Shown here in pieces: positions 54,149-62,881 of a DNA stretch of 64,000 bases. A program made the position numbers and the translations under genes. Source of the DNA: Pseudomaricurvus sp. HS19 (GTDB lineage Bacteria > Pseudomonadota > Gammaproteobacteria > Pseudomonadales > Cellvibrionaceae); the NCBI RefSeq assembly GCF_009857815.1, contig NZ_WVVW01000009.1, positions 1 through 64,000 on the forward strand, written 5' to 3'. The notes beneath the pieces are model-generated. The model had not been told where the DNA came from, searched no databases, and was given only the letters and a program-made list of their open reading frames with translations. Position 1 is the first letter of the stretch. Each line of letters starts with the position of its first letter.

Positions 54149-54384
54149 CCACCCGGATATACCCCCGTCAGAAGCGGAGTTGTGGAGTTAAAACCGCTGC
54201 ATCTGTTTCCCGGATTTCGTGCAATACCTCCCTGTGACTCGGGAGGGGGCGGGGCTGCGCCTGCGGTACCACTGCGGGACGCCCTGCCAACACGCGTCAG
54301 CGTGACATAACTAAAAAAAGAAGAGGCCGGCTACACAATGGCTGGCATGAATATTCGCCTGAACTGTGAAGTGTGGAGAGTCAG

Positions 54385-56199
54385 TTGAAACCTACGGATA
54401 CCAACAACCCGGAGTACTACCACAAGGTAGTCGATTGCCAATACGCCTGTCCGGCGCACACACCCGTGCCGGAATACATTCGTCTGATTGCTCAGGGTCG
54501 CTACAACGACGCCTACATGATCAACTGGGAATCCAATGTGTTTCCAGGTGTTCTGGGCCGTACCTGTGACCGCCCCTGTGAGCCCGCCTGCCGTCGCGGC
54601 CGGGTGGAAGAGGAGCCGGTTGCCATCTGCCGCCTCAAGCGCGTGGCCGCGGACAACAAGGACAGCGAAGCCATTGCTGCTGCCATGCCCGCCATTCCCA
54701 CCCGCAAGAACGGCAAGCGCGTGGCGCTGATTGGCGGTGGCCCTGCCTCGCTCACGGTGGCTCGCGACCTGATGCCGCTGGGATATACCGTCGATCTCTA
54801 CGACAACCAGCCTGCGGGCGGCGGCTTTATGCGCAGCCAGATCCCCAGTTTCCGCCTGCCGGCCACCGTGCTGGACCAGGAAGTAAACCAGATTCTCGAT
54901 ATGGGCGTGAGCGCCCACTTCAACACCTACGTCGACAGCATGAAGTCCATCATCGACAAGGGTTACGACGCAATTTTTGTCGGTACCGGCGCACCCCGTC
55001 CGAAGGACCTGAAGCTGCCCGGTCGCGAAGAAGCGGAGGCCAATATCCACCTGGGTATCGAGTGGCTGGCGTCCGTCGCGTTTGAGCACACCAAGGCCAT
55101 CGGCAAGAAAGTGCTGGTGCTGGGTGGTGGTAACACCGCCATGGACTGCTGCCGTACCTCCCTGCGGGTGGGTGCTGACTCCGTCAAGTGTGTGGTGCGC
55201 AGCCCGCGCGCCGATATGAAAGCCTCGCCCTGGGAGATCGAAGACTCCGAGCGTGAAGGTGTGGAGATGTTTGAAAACCACACCCCGAAAGAGTTTATCG
55301 TCGAGGACGGCAAACTGGTGGGTATGCGCTTTGAACTGGTACGCGCCGAGTACGACGCTAATGGCAAGCGCTCACTGGTACCGACCGGTGAGCCGGATGT
55401 GATCATGGAGTGTGATGACATCTGTGTCGCGGTGGGTCAGGACAACGCCTTCCCCTGGATCGAGCGCGACGTGGGTATCGAGTTTGGCCAGTGGGATATG
55501 CCGGTGGTGGACCGGGTTACCTTCCAGTCCAGCCGTCCCAACGTTTTCTTCGGTGGCGACGCCGCCTTTGGTCCCGAGAACGTCATCACCGCCGTGGCCC
55601 ACGGTCACCAGGCGGCCATCTCCATCGACCTGTTCCTCAATGGTCACAGCGTCAAGAACCGTCCGGCACCGGGTGTGACCCTGGTGAGCCAGAAGATGGG
55701 CGTGCACGAGTGGAGCTACGACAACTCGGTGGCCAACGACCTGCGCTACGCCGTGCCGCATGAAGATGTGGGCCTGTCGGTGAAGGATCGCAAGCTGGAA
55801 GTGGAGCTGGGCTTTGATGTGGCCACCGCGGTGCGCGAAGCGGCCCGTTGCCTCAACTGTGACGCCCAGACCGTGTTCGAGGCGCCCAAATGTATCGAGT
55901 GCGATGCCTGTATTGATATCTGCCCGACAGACTGCCTCACCATGATCGATGTCACCGACATGGAAGACGAGGCGCAGCTGCGTCCGCAGCTGAAGATGCC
56001 GGCCACCAATGAAACCCAATCCCTGTTTGTTTCCGACAGTCTGCAAACCAGTCGCGTGATGGTGAAGGACGAAAACGTCTGTCTGCACTGTGGTATGTGT
56101 GCGGAGCGCTGCCCGACGGCGGCCTGGGATATGCAGAAATTTACCTATCACGTCAGCAAGGCCGGAGCCTGCGCCGTGCAAGAGGAGGAGCAAGCATGA
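54385..56199 (+). CDS. FAD/NAD(P) oxidoreductase subunit with two [4Fe-4S] clusters (KorC/GltD-like)
   Basis: About 604 residues. The N-terminal part has the cysteine pattern of glutamate-synthase small subunits (CQYACPAHTPVPEY, CDRPCEPACRRG). Then come an FAD motif (VALIGGGPASLTVARDL) and an NAD(P) motif (VLVLGGGNTAMDCC). The C-terminal part has two ferredoxin-type clusters, CIECDACIDICP and CLHCGMCAERCP. It overlaps the next gene by four bases (ATGA), so it is a subunit of the 2-oxoacid oxidoreductase that follows, passing electrons to NAD(P)+ or ferredoxin. A TTG at 54385 with GGAG six bases upstream is the preferred start; a GTG at 54373 is in frame. Confidence 0.87.
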   Translation: MKPTDTNNPEYYHKVVDCQYACPAHTPVPEYIRLIAQGRYNDAYMINWESNVFPGVLGRTCDRPCEPACRRGRVEEEPVAICRLKRVAADNKDSEAIAAAMPAIPTRKNGKRVALIGGGPASLTVARDLMPLGYTVDLYDNQPAGGGFMRSQIPSFRLPATVLDQEVNQILDMGVSAHFNTYVDSMKSIIDKGYDAIFVGTGAPRPKDLKLPGREEAEANIHLGIEWLASVAFEHTKAIGKKVLVLGGGNTAMDCCRTSLRVGADSVKCVVRSPRADMKASPWEIEDSEREGVEMFENHTPKEFIVEDGKLVGMRFELVRAEYDANGKRSLVPTGEPDVIMECDDICVAVGQDNAFPWIERDVGIEFGQWDMPVVDRVTFQSSRPNVFFGGDAAFGPENVITAVAHGHQAAISIDLFLNGHSVKNRPAPGVTLVSQKMGVHEWSYDNSVANDLRYAVPHEDVGLSVKDRKLEVELGFDVATAVREAARCLNCDAQTVFEAPKCIECDACIDICPTDCLTMIDVTDMEDEAQLRPQLKMPATNETQSLFVSDSLQTSRVMVKDENVCLHCGMCAERCPTAAWDMQKFTYHVSKAGACAVQEEEQA

Positions 56200-58061
56200 G
56201 CGGGATTCCTGCGCGCACCCCGGTCGTCAACGACCTGGTGGTGAAATTTGCCAATGTGAACGGTACCGGCTCTGCCAGTGCCAACAACCTGTTTGCCAAG
56301 GCCCTGTTCCGCATGGGCCTGTCGGTGAGCCCGAAGAACATCTTCCCGTCCAACATTCAGGGCCTGCCCACCTGGTACGAGGTGCGGGTGAACGACCAGG
56401 GCTATCTGGCCCGCCGCGAGGGTGTCGACATCATGGTGTCGGTAAACCCGCAGAGCATGGCCAAGGATGTGCGTGAAGTGAAGCCGGGCGGCTACTTCAT
56501 CTACGACAACAGCAAGCCGCTGGACCTGCGCCTGATGCGCGACGATATCGACTTTATCGGCCTGCCCCTGACCCGCATCTGTCTGGAAGAGTACAAGGAC
56601 GCCCGTCAGCGCCAGCTGTTCAAGAACGTCATCTATGTGGGTGCCATGGCGGCGCTGATCAACATGGACTTCTCTGTGCTGACCGACCTGATCGCCGATC
56701 AGTTCAAGGGCAAGGAGAAGCTGATTGCGCCCAACGTGCATGCTCTGGAGCTGGGTTTCCAGTACGCCAAGCGCAACTTCACCTGCCCGCTGCATGTGAC
56801 TGTTGAGTCCCGCCCCATGGGCGACTACATCCTGGTTGAGGGTAACGACGCCTGTGGTCTGGGTGCGGTTTACGGCGGTGCCACCATGGCAGGCTGGTAC
56901 CCCATCACCCCGTCCACGTCTGTGGTTGAGGCGTTCGAGAAGTACTGCAAGCGCATGCGCATCGATCCGGGCACGGGCAAGAAAAACTTTGCCATTGTGC
57001 AGGCGGAAGATGAGCTGGCGGCCATGGGTATGGTGATCGGTGCCAACTGGAACGGCGCCCGCGCCTTTACCGCCACCAGTGGTCCGGGTATCTCCCTGAT
57101 GAGTGAATTCCTGGGCCTGGCTTACTTTGCCGAAATTCCGGCGGTACTGATCGATGTGCAGCGCGCCGGTCCCTCCACCGGTATGCCCACCCGTACCCAG
57201 CAGTCCGACGTGCTGGCCTGTGCATACGCTTCCCACGGTGATACCAAGCACGTGCTGGTGTTCCCGTCGACGCCGAAAGAGTGTTTCGACATGACCGCCC
57301 AGTCCTTTGACCTGGCGGAGCAGCTGCAGACCCCGATCATTATGCTGACCGATCTGGACCTGGGCATGAACGACAACATGTCCGAGCCGTTCGAGTGGGA
57401 CGAGAACCGTACCTACCAGCGTGGCAAGGTGTTCAATGCCGAGCAGCTGGAAAGCATGAGCGAGCGCTTTGGTCGCTACCTGGATGTGGACGGCGATGGC
57501 ATTCCTTACCGCACCTATCCGGGCACTCACCCGACCAAGGGTGCCTTCTTCACCCGCGGTACTTCCCGCGATGAATACGCGGTCTATACCGAGGATGGTG
57601 AAGAGTATGTGGCCAATATGGAGCGTCTGCTGAAGAAGTTCGAGACCGCCAAGTCCTACGTGCCCGCGCCAGTGATCACCAGGGCCAACGCCAAGGCCAA
57701 TGCGCCGGTGGGTATCCTGCACTTCGGTACCTCCATGCACGCCACCCTGGAAGCGGTAGATCTGCTGGCGGGCGAGGGCATTGCGGCGGACACCTGTCGT
57801 ATCCGTGCCTTCCCGTTTGCCGATGAGATTGTAGACTTCATCAACAGCCACGAGCAGGTGTTTGTGGTTGAACAAAACCGCGATGCGCAGATGCGCACGC
57901 TGCTGGTCAACGAGTGTGACCTGGATCCAAGACGCCTGAACAAGGTTCTGAACTACAACGGTATGCCCATCACCGCGCGCTTTGTTGCCGATGCGGTCAG
58001 TGCAGTTGTGAACAAGAGCAGCGGCAGCCAGCGCAAGAAAGCTGCTGCGGCCAAGGCGTAA
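56196..58061 (+). CDS. 2-oxoacid:acceptor oxidoreductase, fused gamma-alpha subunit (KorA-like)
   Basis: A 621-residue subunit of a thiamine-diphosphate, iron-sulfur 2-oxoacid oxidoreductase. Residues 1 to about 190 are the gamma domain; from about 215 the alpha domain follows, with GWYPITPSTSVVEAF, EDELAAMGMVIGANWNGARAFTATSGPG (read in parts) and QRAGPSTGMPTRTQQSD. The gamma-alpha fusion is the arrangement of KorA-type enzymes, which oxidise 2-oxoglutarate, but the substrate is not fixed by sequence. AGAGGAGGAG precedes the ATG, which overlaps the flavoprotein stop. Such enzymes are usually oxygen-sensitive, so a member in an aerobe is notable. Confidence 0.9.
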   Translation: MSGIPARTPVVNDLVVKFANVNGTGSASANNLFAKALFRMGLSVSPKNIFPSNIQGLPTWYEVRVNDQGYLARREGVDIMVSVNPQSMAKDVREVKPGGYFIYDNSKPLDLRLMRDDIDFIGLPLTRICLEEYKDARQRQLFKNVIYVGAMAALINMDFSVLTDLIADQFKGKEKLIAPNVHALELGFQYAKRNFTCPLHVTVESRPMGDYILVEGNDACGLGAVYGGATMAGWYPITPSTSVVEAFEKYCKRMRIDPGTGKKNFAIVQAEDELAAMGMVIGANWNGARAFTATSGPGISLMSEFLGLAYFAEIPAVLIDVQRAGPSTGMPTRTQQSDVLACAYASHGDTKHVLVFPSTPKECFDMTAQSFDLAEQLQTPIIMLTDLDLGMNDNMSEPFEWDENRTYQRGKVFNAEQLESMSERFGRYLDVDGDGIPYRTYPGTHPTKGAFFTRGTSRDEYAVYTEDGEEYVANMERLLKKFETAKSYVPAPVITRANAKANAPVGILHFGTSMHATLEAVDLLAGEGIAADTCRIRAFPFADEIVDFINSHEQVFVVEQNRDAQMRTLLVNECDLDPRRLNKVLNYNGMPITARFVADAVSAVVNKSSGSQRKKAAAAKA

Positions 58062-58077
58062 TCCAGGAGGATAGACA

Positions 58078-59130
58078 ATGACTTATTTAAGACCCGAATT
58101 TCGTCACCCGCAGCTGCCCGTTAACGAGCTCGGTTACAGCCGCAAGGACTACGAAGGTGCACTCTCCACCCTGTGTGCCGGTTGTGGTCATGACTCCATC
58201 AGTGCCGCGGTGGTGCAGTCCATGTTCGAGATGTCCATCGAGCCGCACCGCGTTGCCAAGTTGTCCGGTATCGGTTGCTCGTCCAAAACGCCGACCTACT
58301 TCCTCGGCAAGTCCCACGGCTTCAACTCCGTGCATGGCCGTATGCCTTCCGTAGTGACCGGTGCCAACATGGCCAACCGCGACCTGATCTACCTGGGTGT
58401 TTCCGGGGACGGTGATACCGCGTCTATCGGTATGGGCCAGTTTGCCCACGCCGTGCGCCGCAACCTGAACATGGTCTACATCGTCATGAACAACGGTTGC
58501 TACGGTCTCACCAAGGGCCAGGACTCCGCCACGGCGGATGTGGGTTCCTGCAGCAAGAAGGGCGAGCCCAACAAGTTTGAGGCCATCGACCTGGCCGGCG
58601 TGGCGCTGGAATTGGGTGCTACCTTTGTGGCCCGCAGCTTCTCCGGCGACAAGGACCAGCTGGTGCCACTGATCAAGGCAGCGGTTTCCCATCGCGGTTT
58701 CGCTTTTATTGATGTGATCTCTCCCTGTGTGACCTTCAACAATAACCCCGGCTCCACCAAGGGGTACGAGTTTGTGCGTGATCACCTGGAGGCCACCGGC
58801 ACCGTGGACTTTGTGCCCATGCGCGAAGAGATCACCGCCTGCTACCCGAACCAGACCTCGGAAGAGGTGACCCTGCATGACGGTTCTGTGGTGCACCTGT
58901 GCAAGATGGACGACAAGCTCAACGTGCGCAGCCGCAACTCTGCGGTGGAGCGCATGAAGAACTACAAGGATCGCGGTCGCATCCTCACCGGCCTGCTGTA
59001 CATGGACCCGGACTCACAGGACCTGCACGACAGCATCGACAGCAGCAAGAAGCCGCTGCGTCAGCTGGGCGAGAAAGAGCTGTGCCCGGGTGTTGCCGTA
59101 CTGCAAAACATCAACGACTCCCTGCGTTGA
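58078..59130 (+). CDS. 2-oxoacid:acceptor oxidoreductase beta subunit (KorB-like)
   Basis: The 350-residue TPP-binding subunit. TPP/Mg motif GVSGDGDTASIGMGQFAHA and MNNGCYGLTKGQ are present. Conserved cysteines for the beta-subunit [4Fe-4S] cluster are CAGCGH, GIGCSS and SPCVTF, so the cluster is kept. It follows the alpha subunit by 16 bases with AGGAGG before the ATG. With the two preceding genes it forms a complete enzyme in one operon. Confidence 0.91.
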   Translation: MTYLRPEFRHPQLPVNELGYSRKDYEGALSTLCAGCGHDSISAAVVQSMFEMSIEPHRVAKLSGIGCSSKTPTYFLGKSHGFNSVHGRMPSVVTGANMANRDLIYLGVSGDGDTASIGMGQFAHAVRRNLNMVYIVMNNGCYGLTKGQDSATADVGSCSKKGEPNKFEAIDLAGVALELGATFVARSFSGDKDQLVPLIKAAVSHRGFAFIDVISPCVTFNNNPGSTKGYEFVRDHLEATGTVDFVPMREEITACYPNQTSEEVTLHDGSVVHLCKMDDKLNVRSRNSAVERMKNYKDRGRILTGLLYMDPDSQDLHDSIDSSKKPLRQLGEKELCPGVAVLQNINDSLR

Positions 59131-59354
59131 TGCCTTTCGGGGCTCGCCGGCACCCTGCCGGCGGGTCACCGCCTGCCTGCTCAATTCCCCGAATTTTACA
59201 CCGATCACGCCAGACTCCCCCCGTCTGCGCCGCTGAATTGCGTATATTGCACAAATTAATCCGCTAAATGGCCAAGATCCCCCACAGGGCTTGTGCTTAA
59301 ATGAGGGTTTGTATTGGCTAACCGGGCATCTGCCCGGCTCGTGAGACAGGTGTT

Positions 59355-60521
59355 ATGGATTTTAATCTGAGCGAAGAACAGCTGGCCTTCCAGGAGGCTG
59401 CCCGGGCCTTTGCCCAGGGCGAGATGGCGCCCCATGCGGCGGAGTGGGACGAAAAGAAAATATTCCCCACTGACGTGATTGCCATGGCCGGCGAGATGGG
59501 TTTTTGTGGTCTCTACTGCCCGGAAGAGAACGGCGGTATGGCGCTGTCCCGGCTGGATTCGGCCATCATCCTTGAAGAACTGGCAGCCGGCTGTACCTCC
59601 ACTGCGGCGTTTATCTCCATTCACAACATGGCCACCTGGATGCTCTGCAGCTGGGGCACTGATGTGGTAAAGGACAAGTGGGCGGCGGACCTGACCTCCG
59701 GTCAGAAACTGGCTTCCTACTGCCTGACCGAGCCCGGCGCCGGCAGCGACGCCGGTTCCCTGCGCACCACCGCCCGTCGGGAAGGCGATGAGTATGTTCT
59801 CAACGGCAGCAAGATGTTTATCAGTGGTGCCGGCAGTACCGACGTGCTGGTATTGATGGCCCGCACCGGTACCACCGAGGACGGCGCGCGCGGCATCAGT
59901 GCCTTTGCCATTCCAGCTGACGCCGCCGGTATCAGCTACGGCAAGAATGAAGACAAGATGGGCTGGAACTCCCAGCCCACCCGTGCCATTGCTTTCGAAG
60001 ATGTGCGTGTGCCAGCCGACCACCGCCTGGGTGACGAAGGTGAAGGCTTCAAGATCGCCATGAAAGGCCTCGACGGCGGCCGCATCAATATCGCCACCTG
60101 CTCCATTGGTGCAGCCCAGGCCTGCCTTAACCATGCCCAGGCCTACATGCACGAGCGCAAGCAGTTCGGTAAGTCCCTGGCCAGTTTCCAGGCGTTGCAG
60201 TTCAAGCTGGCGGATATGCTCACCGAGCTGGTGGCGGCGCGGCAGATGATCCGCCTGGCAGCCACCAAGCTGGATGAGAATCACCCGGACAAAACCACCT
60301 ATTGTGCCATGGCCAAGCGCTTTGCCACCGACGTGGGCTTCGAGGTGTGCAACCAGGCGCTGCAGCTGCACGGTGGTTATGGCTACATTCGCGAATACCC
60401 CATTGAACGCTTCCTGCGCGACGCCCGGGTGCACCAGATTCTGGAAGGAACCAACGAGGTTATGCGCCTGATCACTGCTCGTCGCATCCTCGAAGAAGGG
60501 GCGCCGGAAGCGCTGCGCTGA
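59355..60521 (+). CDS. Isobutyryl-CoA dehydrogenase-like acyl-CoA dehydrogenase
   Basis: A 388-residue FAD enzyme. The segment STAAFISIHNMATWML resembles ACAD8 (isobutyryl-CoA dehydrogenase) rather than straight-chain enzymes. FAD-contact segment CLTEPGAGSDAGSL and the catalytic Glu in ILEGTNEVMRLITAR are present. It should turn isobutyryl-CoA into methacrylyl-CoA in valine breakdown. It starts a run of four same-strand genes that fit this pathway, 224 bases after the oxidoreductase operon. Confidence 0.88.
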   Translation: MDFNLSEEQLAFQEAARAFAQGEMAPHAAEWDEKKIFPTDVIAMAGEMGFCGLYCPEENGGMALSRLDSAIILEELAAGCTSTAAFISIHNMATWMLCSWGTDVVKDKWAADLTSGQKLASYCLTEPGAGSDAGSLRTTARREGDEYVLNGSKMFISGAGSTDVLVLMARTGTTEDGARGISAFAIPADAAGISYGKNEDKMGWNSQPTRAIAFEDVRVPADHRLGDEGEGFKIAMKGLDGGRINIATCSIGAAQACLNHAQAYMHERKQFGKSLASFQALQFKLADMLTELVAARQMIRLAATKLDENHPDKTTYCAMAKRFATDVGFEVCNQALQLHGGYGYIREYPIERFLRDARVHQILEGTNEVMRLITARRILEEGAPEALR

Positions 60522-60652
60522 GGCCGTCCGCCCGCTGGCTGGCGCAGCCCCGGGCGCATTGGCGAAGATGCGGGCCAGTGTAGGGATAGTTTCCCGGCAG
60601 CCTGCTAGAATCCCCCGCCGGATTTTTAAAAAAACAATACCACGGAGCCATC

Positions 60653-61429
60653 ATGTCTGATCTGCTGAAACTGGAAAAACGCGGACACACCGCCATCATT
60701 ACCTTCAACAACCCACCGGCCAACACCTGGACGCCTGAGAGCCTGGCCTACCTGAAACAGCTGGTGGAAGATCTGAACGCAGATAAGGACAACTACGCCC
60801 TGGTGCTGGCCAGTGAGAGTGAAAAATTCTTCAGCGCCGGTGCCGACCTGAAGCAGTTCGACCACGACGACAAGGGTAAGTCCTTTGCTTCAGCCCAGGC
60901 GTTTGGCGACGCCTTTATGGCACTGACCAACTACAACGGCGTCTCCATTGCGGCGATTACCGGTTACGCCATGGGTGGCGGCCTGGAAGTGGCTCTGTGC
61001 TGTGATGTGCGTATCTGTGAAGAGCAATCCCAGATGGCGCTGCCGGAAGCGGCTGTGGGCTTATTGCCTTGCGGATTGGGTTCCCAGCACCTCTCCTGGC
61101 TGGTGGGCGAGCAGTGGGCCAAGCGCATGATCCTGCTGGGTGAGCGCCTCAAGGCTCCACAGGCAGAAAAGATCGGCCTGGTTTCCGAGGTGGTGCCCAC
61201 CGGTACTGCGCTGGAAAAGGCCCTGGAGCTGGCGGCCAAGGTGGAAGGCCAGTCCCCCACCTCAGTGCGCTACTGCAAAGAGCTGATTATGGCGGCCCGC
61301 GATGGCGACATTAACAGTGCCTTCTACAAGGAGCGCGAGCTGTTTGTAAAACTGTGGGACAGCCAGGACCAGAAAGAGGGCGTCTCTGCGTTTCTGGAGA
61401 AGCGCAAGCCCGAGTGGAAAAACGCCTGA
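60653..61429 (+). CDS. Enoyl-CoA hydratase
   Basis: A 258-residue crotonase-fold enzyme. The oxyanion-hole segments FSAGADLKQFD and GYAMGGGLEVALCCDVRI are present, and EAAVGLLPCGLGSQHLSWLVG in the active-site region. From context it hydrates methacrylyl-CoA to 3-hydroxyisobutyryl-CoA, though broader use in beta-oxidation is possible. It is separated from the dehydrogenase by 131 bases and from the hydrolase by 300 bases containing repeats. Confidence 0.88.
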   Translation: MSDLLKLEKRGHTAIITFNNPPANTWTPESLAYLKQLVEDLNADKDNYALVLASESEKFFSAGADLKQFDHDDKGKSFASAQAFGDAFMALTNYNGVSIAAITGYAMGGGLEVALCCDVRICEEQSQMALPEAAVGLLPCGLGSQHLSWLVGEQWAKRMILLGERLKAPQAEKIGLVSEVVPTGTALEKALELAAKVEGQSPTSVRYCKELIMAARDGDINSAFYKERELFVKLWDSQDQKEGVSAFLEKRKPEWKNA

Positions 61430-61438
61430 TCCCGGTTT

Positions 61439-61605
61439 GTCATTCCCGCCCGGGCGGGAATCCAAAAGCTGAGGATCGGCACTGTAATCTGCAAGATGTC
61501 ATTCCCGCGCAGGCGGGAATCCAGAGGTTCAGAATCGACACGGGCATCTTCAAGGTGTCATTCCCGCGCAGGCGGGAATCCATGGGCTCCCGCCTGCGCG
61601 GGAGC
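61439..61605. repeat. Cluster of REP-like palindromes inside the valine gene run
   Basis: Units of 26 bp starting at 61439, 61498 and 61557 (exactly 59 bp apart), with core TTCCCGCGCAGGCGGGAA in two of them, are followed by a related hairpin GCTCCCGCCTGCGCGGGAGC at 61586-61605. The 33-base intervals are themselves similar to each other, so the whole is a degenerate 59-bp tandem repeat. Same family as at 11187-11335. Confidence 0.88.
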
Positions 61606-61729
61606 GACGAAGGATGTGCAGAGCGCGCTCCTGCGGGATAAAAATGAGCCGGGGGACGAAAATGAACCGGGTCTCCAAATGTTTGATCCCGGCAAGCGCT
61701 GCGCGCTTGCTGTGTTAATGGGGTAATCC

Positions 61730-62824
61730 ATGACTGATGTAGTGTTGTTCGAAGAGCGCCCGGCCGCCGGCGGTAAAAAACTCGCGGTAGCCCAGCTCAA
61801 TTCCGAAAAATCTCTTAACTCCCTCTCCGCAGAGATGGTCTCCCTGCTGCTGCCAAAACTGCAGCAGTGGCAGGACGATGAGTCGGTACTGGCGGTGTTC
61901 CTGCACTCCGCCGGCGACAAGGCCTTCTGTGCCGGTGGCGACGTAGTCGCCCTGCACGCCGGCTCCGCCAACTACGGCGAAGAGTTGCCGGATAACAGCT
62001 GCGCCGAGTTCTTCGAAGAGGAGTACCGCCTCGATTACCTGATGGCCACCTACAAAAAACCGCTGGTGGTGTGGGGAACCGGTTTTGTCATGGGGGGCGG
62101 CCTGGGGCTGCTGTGCGGCGCTACCCACCGTATCGTCACCGACACCACCCGCATGGCCATGCCGGAGATCACCATCGGCCTCTACCCGGATGTGGGGGGG
62201 ACTTACTTCCTCAACCGGGCCCCGGGCAAGACCGGCCTGTTCATGGGCCTCACCGGTTGCCAGATCAACGCGACTGACGCGCTCTATGTGGGCTTCGCTG
62301 ATCACTACATCACTGCCGATCTGCGCGAAGAGGTGATTACCGCCCTCACCGAGGTGAAATGTGAGCGAGGTGTTGCCGGCGTGATGCAGCATTTCGGAGC
62401 CCTGTCCGCTGACAGCAAGCCAGCCGGCAATCTGGAAACCCACCTCGACTGGATCAATGAGTCCTGTGCCGGCGACGACCTGCTGGCCATCATCGGCCGC
62501 ATCCGCGCCTACGAGGGCGACGACAAGTGGTGCGCGCGGGCGGCTCAGACGCTGGCTTCCGGCTGTCCGGTTACCCCCTATCTGGTGTGGGAGCAACTGG
62601 TGCGCGGCAAGGAGCTGTCACTGGCAGACTGTTTCCGCCTGGAGCTGACAATGTCGGTGAACTGCGCCCGTTTCGGCCATTTCAAGGAGGGCGTGCGCGC
62701 CCTGCTGATTGATAAGGACAAGAGCCCCAGCTGGACGCCATCCCGTTTTGAGGATGTCACCGCCGGGCAGATAGAGGCGTTCTTCGTGGAGCCCTGGGCA
62801 TCTAACCCGCTGGCCGACCTGTAA
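61730..62824 (+). CDS. 3-hydroxyisobutyryl-CoA hydrolase
   Basis: A 364-residue crotonase-fold hydrolase (HIBCH type), longer than hydratases by a C-terminal domain. Typical blocks are FCAGGDVVALH, GFVMGGGLGLLCGATHRI, EITIGLYPDVGGTYFLNR (with the catalytic Glu/Asp pair) and EGVRALLIDKDKSPSW. It releases 3-hydroxyisobutyrate from its CoA ester, the step that keeps toxic methacrylyl-CoA low. Its product is the substrate of the next gene. Confidence 0.92.
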   Translation: MTDVVLFEERPAAGGKKLAVAQLNSEKSLNSLSAEMVSLLLPKLQQWQDDESVLAVFLHSAGDKAFCAGGDVVALHAGSANYGEELPDNSCAEFFEEEYRLDYLMATYKKPLVVWGTGFVMGGGLGLLCGATHRIVTDTTRMAMPEITIGLYPDVGGTYFLNRAPGKTGLFMGLTGCQINATDALYVGFADHYITADLREEVITALTEVKCERGVAGVMQHFGALSADSKPAGNLETHLDWINESCAGDDLLAIIGRIRAYEGDDKWCARAAQTLASGCPVTPYLVWEQLVRGKELSLADCFRLELTMSVNCARFGHFKEGVRALLIDKDKSPSWTPSRFEDVTAGQIEAFFVEPWASNPLADL

Positions 62825-62881
62825 GTCGGCGCCGGGTGTGCAGCCGGGGTTTTTAAGGTTAAGAGTTGAGGAGAGTGAGTG

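Noticed and set aside
56148-57875. Open frame of 575 codons antisense to the KorA-like subunit
   Set aside because: The sense strand encodes a clear oxidoreductase subunit; the antisense product is His/Gly-rich without domains.
61439-61582. CRISPR-like array: three 26-bp repeats with 33-bp intervals
   Set aside because: The repeats are palindromic, the intervals resemble each other, no cas genes are present, and the same unit occurs dispersed at 11187-11335. It is a REP-like tandem repeat.
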